Shown here piece after piece: positions 44,925-54,196 of a DNA stretch of 64,000 nucleotides. Every line of letters starts with the position of its first letter. Positions within the stretch are counted from its first letter, which is position 1. The translations under genes and the position numbers were made by a program. The notes beneath the pieces are model-generated. The model was not told the origin of the DNA. It did no database searches and saw nothing but the letters and a program-made list of their open reading frames with translations. Origin of the DNA: Neotamlana laminarinivorans (GTDB lineage: Bacteria; Bacteroidota; Bacteroidia; Flavobacteriales; Flavobacteriaceae); contig NZ_JAJAPW010000003.1 of the NCBI RefSeq assembly GCF_020523925.1, positions 536,917-600,916 on the forward strand. The letters run 5' to 3'.

Positions 44925-45650
44925 ATGGCAGATATTACGCGAATATGTTTGTGGTCTGGTCCGCGAAATATTTCAACAGCTTTAATGTATGCTTTTGCGC
45001 AACGAAAAGATACTAAGGTTTTTGATGAACCTTTGTATGCACACTATTTAAATAAAACTCCAGCTAAAGAATATCACCCTGGATCTATTGATATTTTAAA
45101 GTTAATGGAAAATAACGGTGAAAAAGTTGTTGAAAATATGATGGCAGAATCTAGTAAACCGGTATTGTTTTTTAAAAACATGACTCATCATTTACTCGAT
45201 TTAAATCGAGATTTTATGAAAAACGTCGTTAATGTTATTTTAACCAGACATCCCGAAGAAATGATTCCTTCCTTTGCTAAAGTTATTAAAAACCCAACTA
45301 TTAATGACATTGGTTATGCTCAACATAGCGAATTAATAACCTATTTTGAAAACCAAAATATAATACCAATAGTTATAGATTCTACAAAGCTATTGCTAAA
45401 TCCAGAAGGTGTGTTAAAGGCATTATGTAATAAAGCCAATATTAAATTCGATACAAATATGCTATCATGGGAAGCAGGTGCAAGGCCAGAAGATGGTGTT
45501 TGGGCAAAATATTGGTATAGCAATGTGCATAAAAGCACAGGCTTTGCTAAATATTCTAAAAAAATAGAAGACTTTCCAGAATACCTAAAACCTTTACTTA
45601 ACCAATGTTTACCTCATTATAATAAGGTTTTGCCCTACGCGTTAAGTTAG
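44925..45650 (+). CDS. Sulfotransferase-like protein paired with an aminotransferase
   Basis: 241 residues. RICLWSGPRNISTALMYAF near the start is a 5'-phosphosulfate-binding-loop-like P-loop, and NVILTRHPEEMIPSFAKV is the second, 3'-phosphate-binding segment; the C-terminal LSWEAGARPEDGVWAKYWYSNVHKSTGF is conserved in this small family. No PAPS-dependent activity has been shown for it as far as I know, so it might use the fold for another reaction. It starts two bases after the aminotransferase stop, so the two are translated together. Confidence 0.8.
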   Translation: MADITRICLWSGPRNISTALMYAFAQRKDTKVFDEPLYAHYLNKTPAKEYHPGSIDILKLMENNGEKVVENMMAESSKPVLFFKNMTHHLLDLNRDFMKNVVNVILTRHPEEMIPSFAKVIKNPTINDIGYAQHSELITYFENQNIIPIVIDSTKLLLNPEGVLKALCNKANIKFDTNMLSWEAGARPEDGVWAKYWYSNVHKSTGFAKYSKKIEDFPEYLKPLLNQCLPHYNKVLPYALS

Positions 45651-45681
45651 TGTAGTGGCATTAAATGTTTATATTTACCTC

Positions 45682-46941
45682 ATGAAAAAAAATATTTTAC
45701 TATTAATATTTTTATGCGTTTGTATCAATTCTTATGCGTCTTATATCCTTATTCCTATGGATGCAGATTCGCAAAAAAATCATTTAAAAGCCTACGGAAT
45801 AACGTATTGGACGCTTAATAAGCAGCTGAAAGTTAAATGGTTATTAAATTATCGAGGAGGTTCCTTTTTATTGCCAGATACCGATGATATTCAAAGAGAG
45901 TGTAAAATAAGAGGAGTTTCTTTTGAAGTAATATCGAATAGTAAAACCGAAAGTATATTACAAGAAATAAGTAGTCCAAGTAAAAATATGGATGCTGTGG
46001 TCTTAGAAAAAGCGCCAAAAATAGCAGTTTATACACCCGATGGTAAGCAACCTTGGGATGATGCTGTTACCATGGTATTAAAATATGCTGAAATTCCTTA
46101 TGAAACAATTTACGATGAAGAAGTGCTTAACGATGGCCTTTTAGCTTTCGATTGGTTGCATTTACATCATGAAGATTTTACAGGGCAATACGGTAAATTT
46201 TACACCCAATACCGTGCCGCCTCTTGGTATATTGAAGAAAAAAAAACAGCCGAGTCCAGAGCCCGACGTTTTGGTTATGCAAAAGTATCTGAAGAAAAAT
46301 TAGCTGTAGCTTTAAAAATTAGAAATTACGTTGTAGGCGGTGGTTTTATGTTTGCCATGTGTAGTGCTACAGATAGTTTTGATATTGCATTGTCTGCAGA
46401 AGGTGTGGATATTTGTGAGCCAATGTTTGATGGCGACGGAAGCGATGCGGGATATCAAAATAAAATAGATTATAATAAAACATTTGCTTTTACAGATTTT
46501 ACTTTAGAAAGAAGTCCATTAGTTTATGAGTTTTCTTCAATTGATATGACTTCTAAACGCAGAATTCCTAAAACTAGCGATTATTTTACCCTAATGGAAT
46601 ATTCAGCAAAATGGGATCCAATTCCAACAATGTTATGTCAAAACCATACAGCTTTAGTAAAAGGGTTTATGGGGCAAACCACAGCGTTTAAAAGAGACGA
46701 AATAAAAACAAATGTTCTTGTAATGGGAGAAACCAAAGTAAATGGAGAGGCCAAATATATACACGGTATAAAAGGAAAGGGTTTTTTTACTTTTTATGGC
46801 GGTCACGATCCAGAAGATTATCAACACAGAGTAGGAGATGCTAAAACCGAACTAGATTTGCATCCAACATCACCAGGTTACAGGTTAATACTTAATAACG
46901 TATTATTTCCAGCAGCAAAAAAGAAAAAGCAAAAAACATAA
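45682..46941 (+). CDS. Secreted protein often labelled 'asparagine synthetase B'
   Basis: 419 residues from the ATG at 45682, which gives a clean signal peptide (KKNILLLIFLCVCINSYA); a further upstream frame start at 45655 would bury it. No asparagine synthetase domain is visible: there is no N-terminal catalytic Cys2 or SGGxDS loop. Instead KIAVYTPDGKQPWDDAVTMVLKYAEIPYETIYDEEVL, LHLHHEDFTGQYGKFY and GGFMFAMCSATDSFD look like a class I glutamine amidotransferase-like fold (ThuA/BPL_N type) with a cysteine at the nucleophile elbow. This protein is common in flavobacteria under the misleading name. Function unknown, periplasmic. Confidence 0.7.
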   Translation: MKKNILLLIFLCVCINSYASYILIPMDADSQKNHLKAYGITYWTLNKQLKVKWLLNYRGGSFLLPDTDDIQRECKIRGVSFEVISNSKTESILQEISSPSKNMDAVVLEKAPKIAVYTPDGKQPWDDAVTMVLKYAEIPYETIYDEEVLNDGLLAFDWLHLHHEDFTGQYGKFYTQYRAASWYIEEKKTAESRARRFGYAKVSEEKLAVALKIRNYVVGGGFMFAMCSATDSFDIALSAEGVDICEPMFDGDGSDAGYQNKIDYNKTFAFTDFTLERSPLVYEFSSIDMTSKRRIPKTSDYFTLMEYSAKWDPIPTMLCQNHTALVKGFMGQTTAFKRDEIKTNVLVMGETKVNGEAKYIHGIKGKGFFTFYGGHDPEDYQHRVGDAKTELDLHPTSPGYRLILNNVLFPAAKKKKQKT

Positions 46942-46974
46942 TTTAAACAAAATTAAACCTACATTAAAATTATT

Positions 46975-48603
46975 ATGAAACACAAATTACATTTTTTAGG
47001 ATTATTTATTATAATAAACGTTCATTTTGCCAATGCTCAGGAGGTTATTGAGGTTTTAGAAGAAACGGAGGTAGAAGAAACAGTTATTGAATCTACAGAA
47101 TCAAGTAGTAGTTATAGAAATAGAAATACTCAAAGTCAAGCCTATTATAAGTTTAAAGAAAAATACGAAACAAGAAGTATTAATAACGATTTCGATTGGT
47201 TTTACGATAAATCAATCACCAGTTACTCAAAAGATTATGGTATTGTAGATAGAAATGGTAAAATTATATTACCTAATATATTTAGAAATTCAAGTAGTGG
47301 AGGCGGAGACTCTTATTACCAAATTTTAAATGTTGATGGTAAGTATGGTATGTTTGATTTACGAGAAAACCAATGGGTTATACCTTTAAATAATAATAAT
47401 GTAGTATCTGTAAGCTCAAATTTTTATGGCGTAAAAAATAATGATATGTATACGTTAGTAAATTTAGCAAATAAGCCAATTTCTTCAAAAAAATGGGCCT
47501 CTGTTGAAAAAATTTATTCCTTAGAAAATTATGTTAAAGTAAGTGAACTAAAAAATGGAACTGTACAGTATGGTGTATTTAGTCTATTAGAGAAAAAATT
47601 AATTATACCATGCCAATACAAATCTTTTATAACTCTTTCAGGAAGTAATAATATTTTTAAGGTTAAAAACGAAGACAATCAATATAATTTAATTGATCTA
47701 AATAATGAGCCTGTTTTTAAAACGTGGTATCAAGAGTTAACAACAATGTATAAAACACCTAATAGATTTATTGTTAAAAAGGATGATAAATATGGTGTTA
47801 TAAATAAAAGAGAAGAATCAATTATTCCAATAGAATATATGTCAATAGAATCTAGTGCATACAGCGATGGTTCTCATCTGTCAAGAAATAAAAATGGTAA
47901 ATATGGATTTATAACTATGGACGGAGAAGTAACTTTACCTTTTAAATACGATAAAATAGATAAAAAATACAGTAGTAATAACATGATTTCTAAAAGCGGA
48001 GATCAATGTGGTGTAGTTACTATAAAATCTGGAAAACCAACAGAAATTATTTCCTGTGAATATGACAACATCACAAATTTAAAGGCTGTTTTAATTACAG
48101 AACAAAATAATAAATACGGATTACTAGATGCAGATGGTAGTGAAATTGTAGAGCCTTATTATGATGAAATAAATGTATTAAATAATAATTCTTACAGCAA
48201 TAAAGCTTTAAAGGCAAGAAAGAAGAAAATGTTTTACTTGTTAAGCGATTCAGGACAAAACATTTCTAATAAAGGATTTGTAGATGCAGATATTATTCCA
48301 GATGATACTAAAAGTAATGGATTTACCTTTTTTAAGGTTAAACAAAAAGATGAATTCCAAATTATGGATAAGGTTGGTAAAATTATAAACGAAAATGGTT
48401 TTGATGATATATTATCTGAGTATAAAAATTACTTTATAGTAAAAAAAGGAAATAAATACGGACTATTTAGTTTAATAAGTAACAAAATGGTTTTAGATTA
48501 CAGCTATGATGTAATTACAAGAACAAAAGAATTTTTCATCGTTATTAATGGAAGCAATATTGACTTAATGAATTTAAGACAAGGTAAAATTGTAAAAATT
48601 TAA
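46975..48603 (+). CDS. Exported WG-repeat protein
   Basis: 542 residues. A signal peptide (KHKLHFLGLFIIINVHFANAQ) precedes an acidic linker and about nine WG/KWG-type repeats, for example DYGIVDRNGKIILP, GKYGMFDLRENQWVIP, DKYGVINKREESIIPIEY, GKYGFITMDGEVTLPFKY and NKYGLLDADGSEIVEPYY. Such repeats form beta-propeller- or solenoid-like binding surfaces. No catalytic motif. It is 33 bases after the 'asparagine synthetase B'-like gene, so the two exported proteins may work together. Ends at a strong terminator. Confidence 0.85.
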   Translation: MKHKLHFLGLFIIINVHFANAQEVIEVLEETEVEETVIESTESSSSYRNRNTQSQAYYKFKEKYETRSINNDFDWFYDKSITSYSKDYGIVDRNGKIILPNIFRNSSSGGGDSYYQILNVDGKYGMFDLRENQWVIPLNNNNVVSVSSNFYGVKNNDMYTLVNLANKPISSKKWASVEKIYSLENYVKVSELKNGTVQYGVFSLLEKKLIIPCQYKSFITLSGSNNIFKVKNEDNQYNLIDLNNEPVFKTWYQELTTMYKTPNRFIVKKDDKYGVINKREESIIPIEYMSIESSAYSDGSHLSRNKNGKYGFITMDGEVTLPFKYDKIDKKYSSNNMISKSGDQCGVVTIKSGKPTEIISCEYDNITNLKAVLITEQNNKYGLLDADGSEIVEPYYDEINVLNNNSYSNKALKARKKKMFYLLSDSGQNISNKGFVDADIIPDDTKSNGFTFFKVKQKDEFQIMDKVGKIINENGFDDILSEYKNYFIVKKGNKYGLFSLISNKMVLDYSYDVITRTKEFFIVINGSNIDLMNLRQGKIVKI

Positions 48604-48620
48604 AAAGCAATTTTAAAATA

Positions 48621-48662
48621 AAAAAACAGGCTATTTTTTAATTAAAGAATAGCCTGTTTTTT
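48621..48662. terminator. Bidirectional intrinsic terminator
   Basis: Perfect 15-bp inverted repeat (48621-48635 and 48648-48662, AAAAAACAGGCTATT and its complement) with a 12-base loop and T runs on either strand. It ends the WG-repeat gene and could also end the leftward lipoprotein pseudogene. Confidence 0.9.
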
Positions 48663-48688
48663 TTATAACTTATGTACTACTTATGTAC

Positions 48689-49131
48689 TTACTCAGTGGC
48701 TACTAAAACTCTTGAAAACTCGTAAATATAAGCATCCTTTACATATCTAAAAGATAAGTTTGAGCCATCTAAGGTAAATGTTGAAGTAGATGTAAAGGTT
48801 ATTTCTCCATATTCTGTTCCATCAACACTTAAATAAAAAGTATTATCATTGTTTTTTCATAAGTACCAGAATCCAATAAATCTTCTTTAGTATCATTAAT
48901 ATTGGTGTTGTTTATTACAAGAGTGATATCTTCAGAATCAAATTTCCAAATAATACTACCAAGTTCAAACTCACTAAAACTTCCATAAATACCTCCGCTA
49001 TATTGTGTTAAGAGCCATTCTTCTTCATATGTTGCGCCATTCTAGCTATTAGAAGTTTCATTGTTTATACTACAGCTATTAATTAAAATTAAACAAAAAA
49101 TAAAAAAATAAAATTTTATATTAATATTCAT
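48689..49131 (-). pseudogene. Broken lipoprotein gene (lipocalin-like)
   Basis: Translating the minus strand from the ATG at 49131 gives a lipoprotein signal (IKFYFFIFCLILINSC, lipobox cysteine at residue 20), then an in-frame TAG at codon 30 (49044-49042). Beyond it the same frame reads on as good protein (YEEEWLLTQYSGGIYGSFSEFELG) until a run of six T (48853-48858, A6 on the coding strand), where one lost base shifts the frame; the shifted frame continues DNTFYLSVDGTEYGEITFT to a stop at 48691-48689. Two separate lesions in about 147 codons. The beta-rich sequence resembles small lipocalin-like flavobacterial lipoproteins. A sequencing error could explain the homopolymer but hardly both. 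Confidence 0.8.
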
Positions 49132-49233
49132 TTAGGGTTAATATTATCAAGGTGTATGTTTGTAAAATTGCTTGCGTATTACGGTATGTTATTTAAACAT
49201 TTTTAATTTTACATTTAATAAAAGTATTTAAAC

Positions 49234-49656
49234 ATGATTTTTGTTCAAAAAGAAATGCGATTGTCACCGCGAAAAAGAGGGTTCCATTTAATTACAGATG
49301 AATTGTTGAATAATTTTCCTGAAATTAAAAATATTAACGTTGGGCAGTTTCAAGTTTTTATAAAGCATACCTCGGCCAGTTTAACCATAAATGAAAACGC
49401 CGATTATACAGTACGACTTGATTTTGAAAGCCATTTTAATAAAATGGTACCAGAAAATGAACCACACTACAAGCATACTTACGAAGGTCCAGATGATATG
49501 CCTGCACATATTAAAGCTTCATTGCTTGGTGCATCGGTTCAAATACCTATTACAAATGGAACATTAAATTTAGGTATTTGGCAAGGTATATATTTATGTG
49601 AACATAGAGATTATGCTAGTTCTAGAAGTATTGTAATAACAGCTTTTGGAAACTAA
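49234..49656 (+). CDS. YjbQ-family protein
   Basis: 140 residues, full family length. FQVFIKHTSASLTINENADYTVRLDFESHFN, YKHTYEGPDDMPAHIKASLLGASVQIPITNG and LGIWQGIYLCEHRDYASSRSIVIT carry the conserved histidines and acidic residues of COG0432. Members are named 'secondary thiamine-phosphate synthase', after a weak side activity; the real role is unsettled. A possible -7 box TATGTTTG lies at 49155-49162. It overlaps the convergent HAD gene by four bases. Confidence 0.9.
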   Translation: MIFVQKEMRLSPRKRGFHLITDELLNNFPEIKNINVGQFQVFIKHTSASLTINENADYTVRLDFESHFNKMVPENEPHYKHTYEGPDDMPAHIKASLLGASVQIPITNGTLNLGIWQGIYLCEHRDYASSRSIVITAFGN

Positions 49657-50456
49657 ATTTTACTTTTAAGTAATTTATCTATAATATATTCTACACCAAA
49701 TTCATCGTTACTTTTGGTTTCGTAATTAGCTACTTGTTTTACATTTTCATGAGCGTTTTGCATAGCAAAGCTAAAGTTTGCAATTTTTAGCATCTCCAAA
49801 TCGTTATTATAATCTCCAAAAGCCATAGTTTCATTTTCAGAAATGTTATATTTCTCTTGAAGCATTTTTATAGCGTGACCTTTATTAGCTAAATTATCAG
49901 AAATGTCTAGCCAGTTTTTGCCCGAAATTTTTATGGCGTAATTATTTTCAAAATGTTTTACTAAAGGATAAATGTGTTTTTCAGAATCTTCAGAATGATA
50001 AATTGCAATTTTCATAATGTCTTCTTCAATTTCATCAACACTATCAATAACTTTAAATGTGGGATAATATTCTGATAATACTGAAATATATCCGAATGAA
50101 TTACTTTTAAAATAGCCTTTACTTTTAGTACAAAAAACAGGGTGAATATGGTTGTTAGTATCTATAATTTGTTCAATAGCGTATAAATTATTGGTATTTA
50201 TTGGTGTAGAAAGTAATTGCTTATCGTTTTCTATAACTAAACCACCATTTTCTGCAACCACAATTATTTCGTTTTTAATTGTCTCTAATTTATCAATTAT
50301 ACTGTAATAGGGGCGACCACTGGCAGCAACAAATTTTATATTGTTTTGTTTTAAGTTTTTAAATTGTTCTAAAAATAAATTACTAACTTCATGGTTAGAG
50401 TTTAAAAGCGTACCATCCATGTCGCTTACAACTAATTTTACTTGAGATAAATCCAT
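49653..50456 (-). CDS. Cof-type HAD-IIB phosphatase
   Basis: 267 residues. Motif I VSDMDGTLLNSNHEVS (nucleophile aspartate and acid/base aspartate near residues 12-14), motif II AASGRP, motif III lysine in NLANKGHAIKML, and motif IV FGDYNNDLEMLK are those of the Cof/YidA group, which dephosphorylates sugar phosphates and cofactors. The C2-type cap lies between about 85 and 190. Substrate cannot be told. No operon partner; it faces yjbQ. Confidence 0.93.
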   Translation of the reverse strand: MDLSQVKLVVSDMDGTLLNSNHEVSNLFLEQFKNLKQNNIKFVAASGRPYYSIIDKLETIKNEIIVVAENGGLVIENDKQLLSTPINTNNLYAIEQIIDTNNHIHPVFCTKSKGYFKSNSFGYISVLSEYYPTFKVIDSVDEIEEDIMKIAIYHSEDSEKHIYPLVKHFENNYAIKISGKNWLDISDNLANKGHAIKMLQEKYNISENETMAFGDYNNDLEMLKIANFSFAMQNAHENVKQVANYETKSNDEFGVEYIIDKLLKSKI

Positions 50457-50522
50457 AGAAAAAAATTATAAAGTAAATGTACGGTGATAGTAATTAATAA
50501 ATGTTTAAAAAATATTAAATAA

Positions 50523-50552
50523 AAAAATCCAACTTTTAAAAGTTGGATTTTT
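50523..50552 (-). terminator. Terminator of the thrS-infC-rpmI-rplT operon
   Basis: A 30-base perfect palindrome (arms 50523-50537 and 50538-50552, AAAAATCCAACTTTT and its complement), A/T-rich at both outer ends. It follows rplT by 37 bases in the direction of transcription. Confidence 0.9.
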
Positions 50553-50588
50553 AAATTAAGCGAATATGTTTTACAATAGGCTAAAGCC

Positions 50589-50933
50589 TTATTTTACTTT
50601 TTCTACAACAGCTTTAAAAGCTTCAGGGTTATTCATAGCTAAATCGGCTAAAACCTTACGGTTAAGTTCGATATCGTTAGCTTTTAATTTCCCCATAAAT
50701 TGAGAATAAGATAAACCATGTTCTCTGGCACCTGCATTAATACGGGTAATCCATAAAGCACGGAATGTTCTTTTTTTGTTTCTACGGTCTCTGTACGAGT
50801 ATTGCATCGCTTTATCAACCGCGTTTTTTGCTACTGTCCAAACGTTTTTACGACGTCCAAAGTAACCTTTTGCTTGTTTTAGAACCTTTTTTCTACGGGC
50901 TCTTTTTGCTACAGAATTTACTGATCTTGGCAT
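50589..50933 (-). CDS. rplT: Ribosomal protein L20
   Basis: 114 residues. [29 protein letters not shown], then [33 protein letters not shown] and a final [17 protein letters not shown] helix are standard L20. It binds 23S rRNA early in 50S assembly and in many bacteria represses its own operon by binding the leader of rpmI. Last gene of the operon, 121 bases after rpmI. Confidence 0.98.
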   Translation of the reverse strand: MPRSVNSVAKRARRKKVLKQAKGYFGRRKNVWTVAKNAVDKAMQYSYRDRRNKKRTFRALWITRINAGAREHGLSYSQFMGKLKANDIELNRKVLADLAMNNPEAFKAVVEKVK

Positions 50934-51054
50934 AATTTTAAATGTTTTTGTAGAGGGCGACCTAATATAGGTACTTTTAACAGTGTACTTTTAAATTGTA
51001 CTTTGTTGCCACACTCCAGGGTTTATAAATTGTTTTAACCGATTAAAACGAATG

Positions 51055-51252
51055 TTACTTTAAACGCATCATTGTTTTAATGTTATTCTCGTCAGCCTTA
51101 TGTACTAAAGTATCATGAGTTAACGCTAGCTTACGCTTTTTAGACTTCTTTGTTAAGATGTGACTTTTAAAAGCGTGCTTTCTTTTAATTTTACCAGTAC
51201 CAGTTAACTTAAAGCGTTTTTTGGCACTAGATTTTGTTTTCATTTTAGGCAT
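51055..51252 (-). CDS. rpmI: Ribosomal protein L35
   Basis: 65 residues, very basic: [20 protein letters not shown] and [19 protein letters not shown] are diagnostic. A second ATG three codons on is not needed. Sits between infC and rplT, the order known across bacteria. The gap before it (51253-51353) holds a hairpin that may take part in control. Confidence 0.98.
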   Translation of the reverse strand: MPKMKTKSSAKKRFKLTGTGKIKRKHAFKSHILTKKSKKRKLALTHDTLVHKADENNIKTMMRLK

Positions 51253-51290
51253 TTTTCTTCCTAGTTTTTAATTATCGCTTAATTATTTTT

Positions 51291-51321
51291 AATGCTGAAC
51301 TGGTATTACCAATTCAGCATT
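51291..51321 (-). promoter_or_regulatory. Hairpin in the infC-rpmI gap
   Basis: Inverted repeat with arms AATGCTGAA (51291-51299) and TTCAGCATT (51313-51321), extended by TGG/CCA across one mismatch. On the minus strand it is followed by A-rich rather than T-rich sequence, so it is not a normal terminator. Its place just before rpmI suits an L20-binding leader element or an RNA processing site; this is inference. Confidence 0.4.
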
Positions 51322-51353
51322 TTATTGTCTATTCCTGAAAAAATCAGGTGTAT

Positions 51354-51902
51354 TTAACTTTTGTGTGGTGCGATAAACATAGTCATACGTTTACCTTCCA
51401 GTTTTGGCATTTGTTCTACTTTACCAAATTCTTCTAAATCTTGAGCCAGACGTAATAATAAAATTTGACCTTGCTCTTTAAACACTATAGAGCGTCCTTT
51501 AAAAAATACAAAAGCTTTAAGTTTTGCACCTTCTTTTAAGAATTTTTCAGCGTGTTTCTTTTTAAACTCGTAATCGTGGTCATCGGTTTGAGGACCAAAA
51601 CGAATTTCTTTAACAGTTACTTTACTGGCTTTTGCTTTTAATGCTTTGTCTCGCTTTTTCTGCTCGTAAAGAAACTTTTTATAATCCATAACTTTACAAA
51701 CAGGAGGTTCCGCATTTGGCGAAATCTCAACAAGATCTAAGCCTAATTCATCTGCAATTCTTAAAGCGTTTCCTTTGGTGTAAATTCCCATTTCTACGTT
51801 ATCCCCAACAAGGCGTAGCTTTTGTGCAGTAATTTTCGAATTAATTTTATGTTTGTCTTCTTGTACAACTCGTCTAGGTTGCTGTCTTCTTCTAATTGCT
51901 AT
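51354..51902 (-). CDS. infC: Translation initiation factor IF-3 with a rare start codon
   Basis: 182 residues if the start is the ATA at 51902. The frame is open upstream of the first ATG (51791) back to a TAA, and that upstream part codes for the expected IF-3 N-terminus: [20 protein letters not shown] and then [18 protein letters not shown]. No ATG, GTG or TTG gives that N-terminus, so an ATA (51902) or ATT (51896) start is needed, as with the AUU start of E. coli infC, which lets IF-3 repress its own translation. The C-terminal domain ([31 protein letters not shown]) is normal. The ATG at 51791 would cut off about 37 residues. Confidence 0.9.
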   Translation of the reverse strand: MAIRRRQQPRRVVQEDKHKINSKITAQKLRLVGDNVEMGIYTKGNALRIADELGLDLVEISPNAEPPVCKVMDYKKFLYEQKKRDKALKAKASKVTVKEIRFGPQTDDHDYEFKKKHAEKFLKEGAKLKAFVFFKGRSIVFKEQGQILLLRLAQDLEEFGKVEQMPKLEGKRMTMFIAPHKS

Positions 51903-51940
51903 GGCGTTACGATTTTAAATTAAACTTATTATAATGTGTC

Positions 51941-53875
51941 TTAAAACGATTTTAACGTTTTTTGTATGTCCGATTTTATTAATTCTACAAATTCTTCAAC
52001 AGAAATCATACCTAAATCATCTCCACCGTGTTTTCTTACGGTAATTTTTCCTTCTAGCTCTTCTTGTTCACCAATTATAAGCATATACGGATGTTTCTGT
52101 ATTTCAGATTCTCGTATTTTTTTTCCAATAGTCTCATTTCTATGGTCTACGAGGGCGCGAATTTCGTGATTTTCTAGCAAATTTAAAACTTTTTCGGAGT
52201 ATTTTTCATATTTCTCACTAATAGAAAGGATAATAGCCTGTGTAGGCATTAACCAAAGCGGGAAATTACCTCCTGTATGTTCTAAAAGAAGTGCAACAAA
52301 ACGCTCTAAACTACCAAAAGGAGCACGATGAATCATAATTGGTCTGTGTGATTCATTATCACTTCCTTTATAGCTTAAATTAAAGCGCTCAGGCAAGTTG
52401 TAATCTACTTGAATAGTACCAAGTTGCCAACGTCTTCCTAGGGCATCTTTAACCATAAAATCTAGCTTAGGGCCATAAAAAGCTGCTTCTCCTTCTTCAA
52501 TTACATAATCTAAACCTTTATCTGAGGCTGCATTAATAATAGCCTGTTCTGCTTTTTCCCAATTTGCTACATCACCAATATATTTGTCGGGATTCTTAGG
52601 ATCCCTTACAGATACTTGTGCTGTAAAGTTTTCAAAACCTAATGACCCAAATACGTAAAGTACTAAATCTATAACATTTTTAAATTCTGAATCGAGTTGA
52701 TCTGGTGTACAGAAAATATGCGCATCATCTTGAGTAAAACCACGAACACGTGTTAAACCATGTAATTCGCCACTTTGTTCGTAGCGGTATACAGTGCCAA
52801 ACTCGGCATATCTTACAGGTAAGTCCTTGTAGCTCCATTGAAAGTTGTTATAAACCTCACAGTGATGCGGACAGTTCATTGGTTTTAATAAAAACTCTTC
52901 ATCTTCTTTTGGTGTGGTAATAGGCTGAAAACTATCTTCACCATATTTAGCATAGTGCCCAGAAGTAACGTAAAGTTCTTTTTGGCCAATATGAGGTGTT
53001 ACCACCATTTGGTAACCTGCTTTTTTTTGTGCTGCTTTTAAAAAGTTTTCCAAGCGTTCGCGTAAAGCAGCTCCCTTAGGTAACCATAATGGTAGGCCTT
53101 GACCAACTTTTTGCGAAAAAGTAAATAATTCAAGCTCTTTACCTAATTTTCTGTGATCACGTTTTTTTGCTTCCTCTAAAAGTGCTAGATATTCTGTTAG
53201 TTCTTTTTGCTTAGGAAACGATATACCGTACACTCTAGTTAATTGCGGTTTGTTCTCGTCACCGCGCCAATAAGCCCCAGCAACGCTTAGTATTTTTACT
53301 GCCTTTATAATACCTGTGTTAGGTATATGACCCCCGCGACATAAATCTGTAAATGAAGAATGATCACAAAATGTTATAGTACCATCTTCTAAATTTTCAA
53401 TAAGTTCAGTTTTAAACTCATTATTTTTATATAATTCTAAAGCTTCAGATTTAGTAACCGATCGCATGTTAAAATCGTGTTTACCACGAGCAATTTCTAA
53501 CATTTTGTTTTCAATTGCTTTAAAATCTTTATCAGAAATAGAATTTTCTCCAAAATCTACGTCATAATAAAATCCATTTTCAATTGCTGGTCCAATAGTT
53601 AGTTTTGCTTCAGGGTATAGTTCCTCAATAGCTTGGGCTAAAACGTGAGCAGAACTGTGCCAAAAAGCAGTTTTTCCTTCATCATCCTTCCACGTATATA
53701 ATATTAAATCACCGTCGGTGGTTAATGGGGTAACCGTTTCTATAGTTGTACCATTGTATTTTGCTGAAATTACATTTCTAGCAAAACCTTCACTAATGCT
53801 TTTAGCTACATCCATTGGAGTAACGCCTGGTTCAAAAGTTTTTACCGAGCCATCGGGTAGAGTAATATGTATCAT
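51941..53875 (-). CDS. thrS: Threonyl-tRNA synthetase
   Basis: 644 residues from the ATG at 53875, which begins the family's TGS domain ([20 protein letters not shown]); an ATG-type frame start at 53926 lies inside the promoter and is rejected. Editing domain with [16 protein letters not shown] and HIPNTG, catalytic core with the zinc ligands of [10 protein letters not shown] and the motif 2 region [26 protein letters not shown], and the C-terminal anticodon-binding domain ([18 protein letters not shown]). Charges tRNA-Thr and edits Ser-tRNA-Thr. First gene of the operon with infC, rpmI and rplT. Confidence 0.98.
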   Translation of the reverse strand: MIHITLPDGSVKTFEPGVTPMDVAKSISEGFARNVISAKYNGTTIETVTPLTTDGDLILYTWKDDEGKTAFWHSSAHVLAQAIEELYPEAKLTIGPAIENGFYYDVDFGENSISDKDFKAIENKMLEIARGKHDFNMRSVTKSEALELYKNNEFKTELIENLEDGTITFCDHSSFTDLCRGGHIPNTGIIKAVKILSVAGAYWRGDENKPQLTRVYGISFPKQKELTEYLALLEEAKKRDHRKLGKELELFTFSQKVGQGLPLWLPKGAALRERLENFLKAAQKKAGYQMVVTPHIGQKELYVTSGHYAKYGEDSFQPITTPKEDEEFLLKPMNCPHHCEVYNNFQWSYKDLPVRYAEFGTVYRYEQSGELHGLTRVRGFTQDDAHIFCTPDQLDSEFKNVIDLVLYVFGSLGFENFTAQVSVRDPKNPDKYIGDVANWEKAEQAIINAASDKGLDYVIEEGEAAFYGPKLDFMVKDALGRRWQLGTIQVDYNLPERFNLSYKGSDNESHRPIMIHRAPFGSLERFVALLLEHTGGNFPLWLMPTQAIILSISEKYEKYSEKVLNLLENHEIRALVDHRNETIGKKIRESEIQKHPYMLIIGEQEELEGKITVRKHGGDDLGMISVEEFVELIKSDIQKTLKSF

Positions 53876-53895
53876 AATTGTTTTAAAATTCGAAA

Positions 53896-53927
53896 CAAAG
53901 ATAATAGGATAAAAATACAGAAACAAT
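53896..53927 (-). promoter_or_regulatory. Promoter of the thrS operon
   Basis: On the minus strand ATTG (53927-53924) and TATCTTTG (53903-53896) are separated by 20 bases, a close match to the Bacteroidota consensus TTTG-N19-21-TAnnTTTG. Transcription would start about 10-15 bases before the thrS ATG at 53875, which supports that start. Confidence 0.75.
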
Positions 53928-54110
53928 ATAATTATTGATGATAATTGTTTTTTTCAAGGTAGAACAACTATTAGTTCTTGATTTTTAAATTAAACGTTTA
54001 TAAAAGGTCTTGTTTGATTTTTACAATTTTTATTAAATCATAATTATTAAGCTTAATTTTTAATGATTTGTGTTAAATATTTGATTTTATTTAAATTTTA
54101 TGAATTCGAA

Positions 54111-54143
54111 TTTGTTTTATTGGATTTTACTTTTCTATATTTG
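54111..54143 (+). promoter_or_regulatory. Promoter of the polyol utilisation operon
   Basis: TTTG (54111-54114) and TATATTTG (54136-54143) with a 21-base spacer, a full match to the Bacteroidota consensus. The operator palindrome starts two bases after the -7 box, over the expected start site. Confidence 0.85.
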
Positions 54144-54145
54144 TT

Positions 54146-54174
54146 TTATTAAACGTAAAATATACGTTTAATAA
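54146..54174 (+). promoter_or_regulatory. Operator palindrome before the polyol operon
   Basis: Perfect 12-bp inverted repeat (arms TTATTAAACGTA and TACGTTTAATAA, 5-base spacer AAATA). Its core AAACGT, 7 nt, ACGTTT recurs with the same spacing at 63070-63088 in front of the Nudix regulator gene. A bound protein would cover the transcription start, so repression is the likely mode. Confidence 0.8.
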
Positions 54175-54196
54175 AAAAACAACTAAACTAAATATT

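Noticed and set aside
45682..46941. Asparagine synthetase B
   Set aside because: There is a signal peptide and no glutaminase Cys2 or ATP pyrophosphatase motif.
53876..53926. Earlier start for thrS
   Set aside because: It lies in the promoter; the TGS domain begins at the ATG at 53875.
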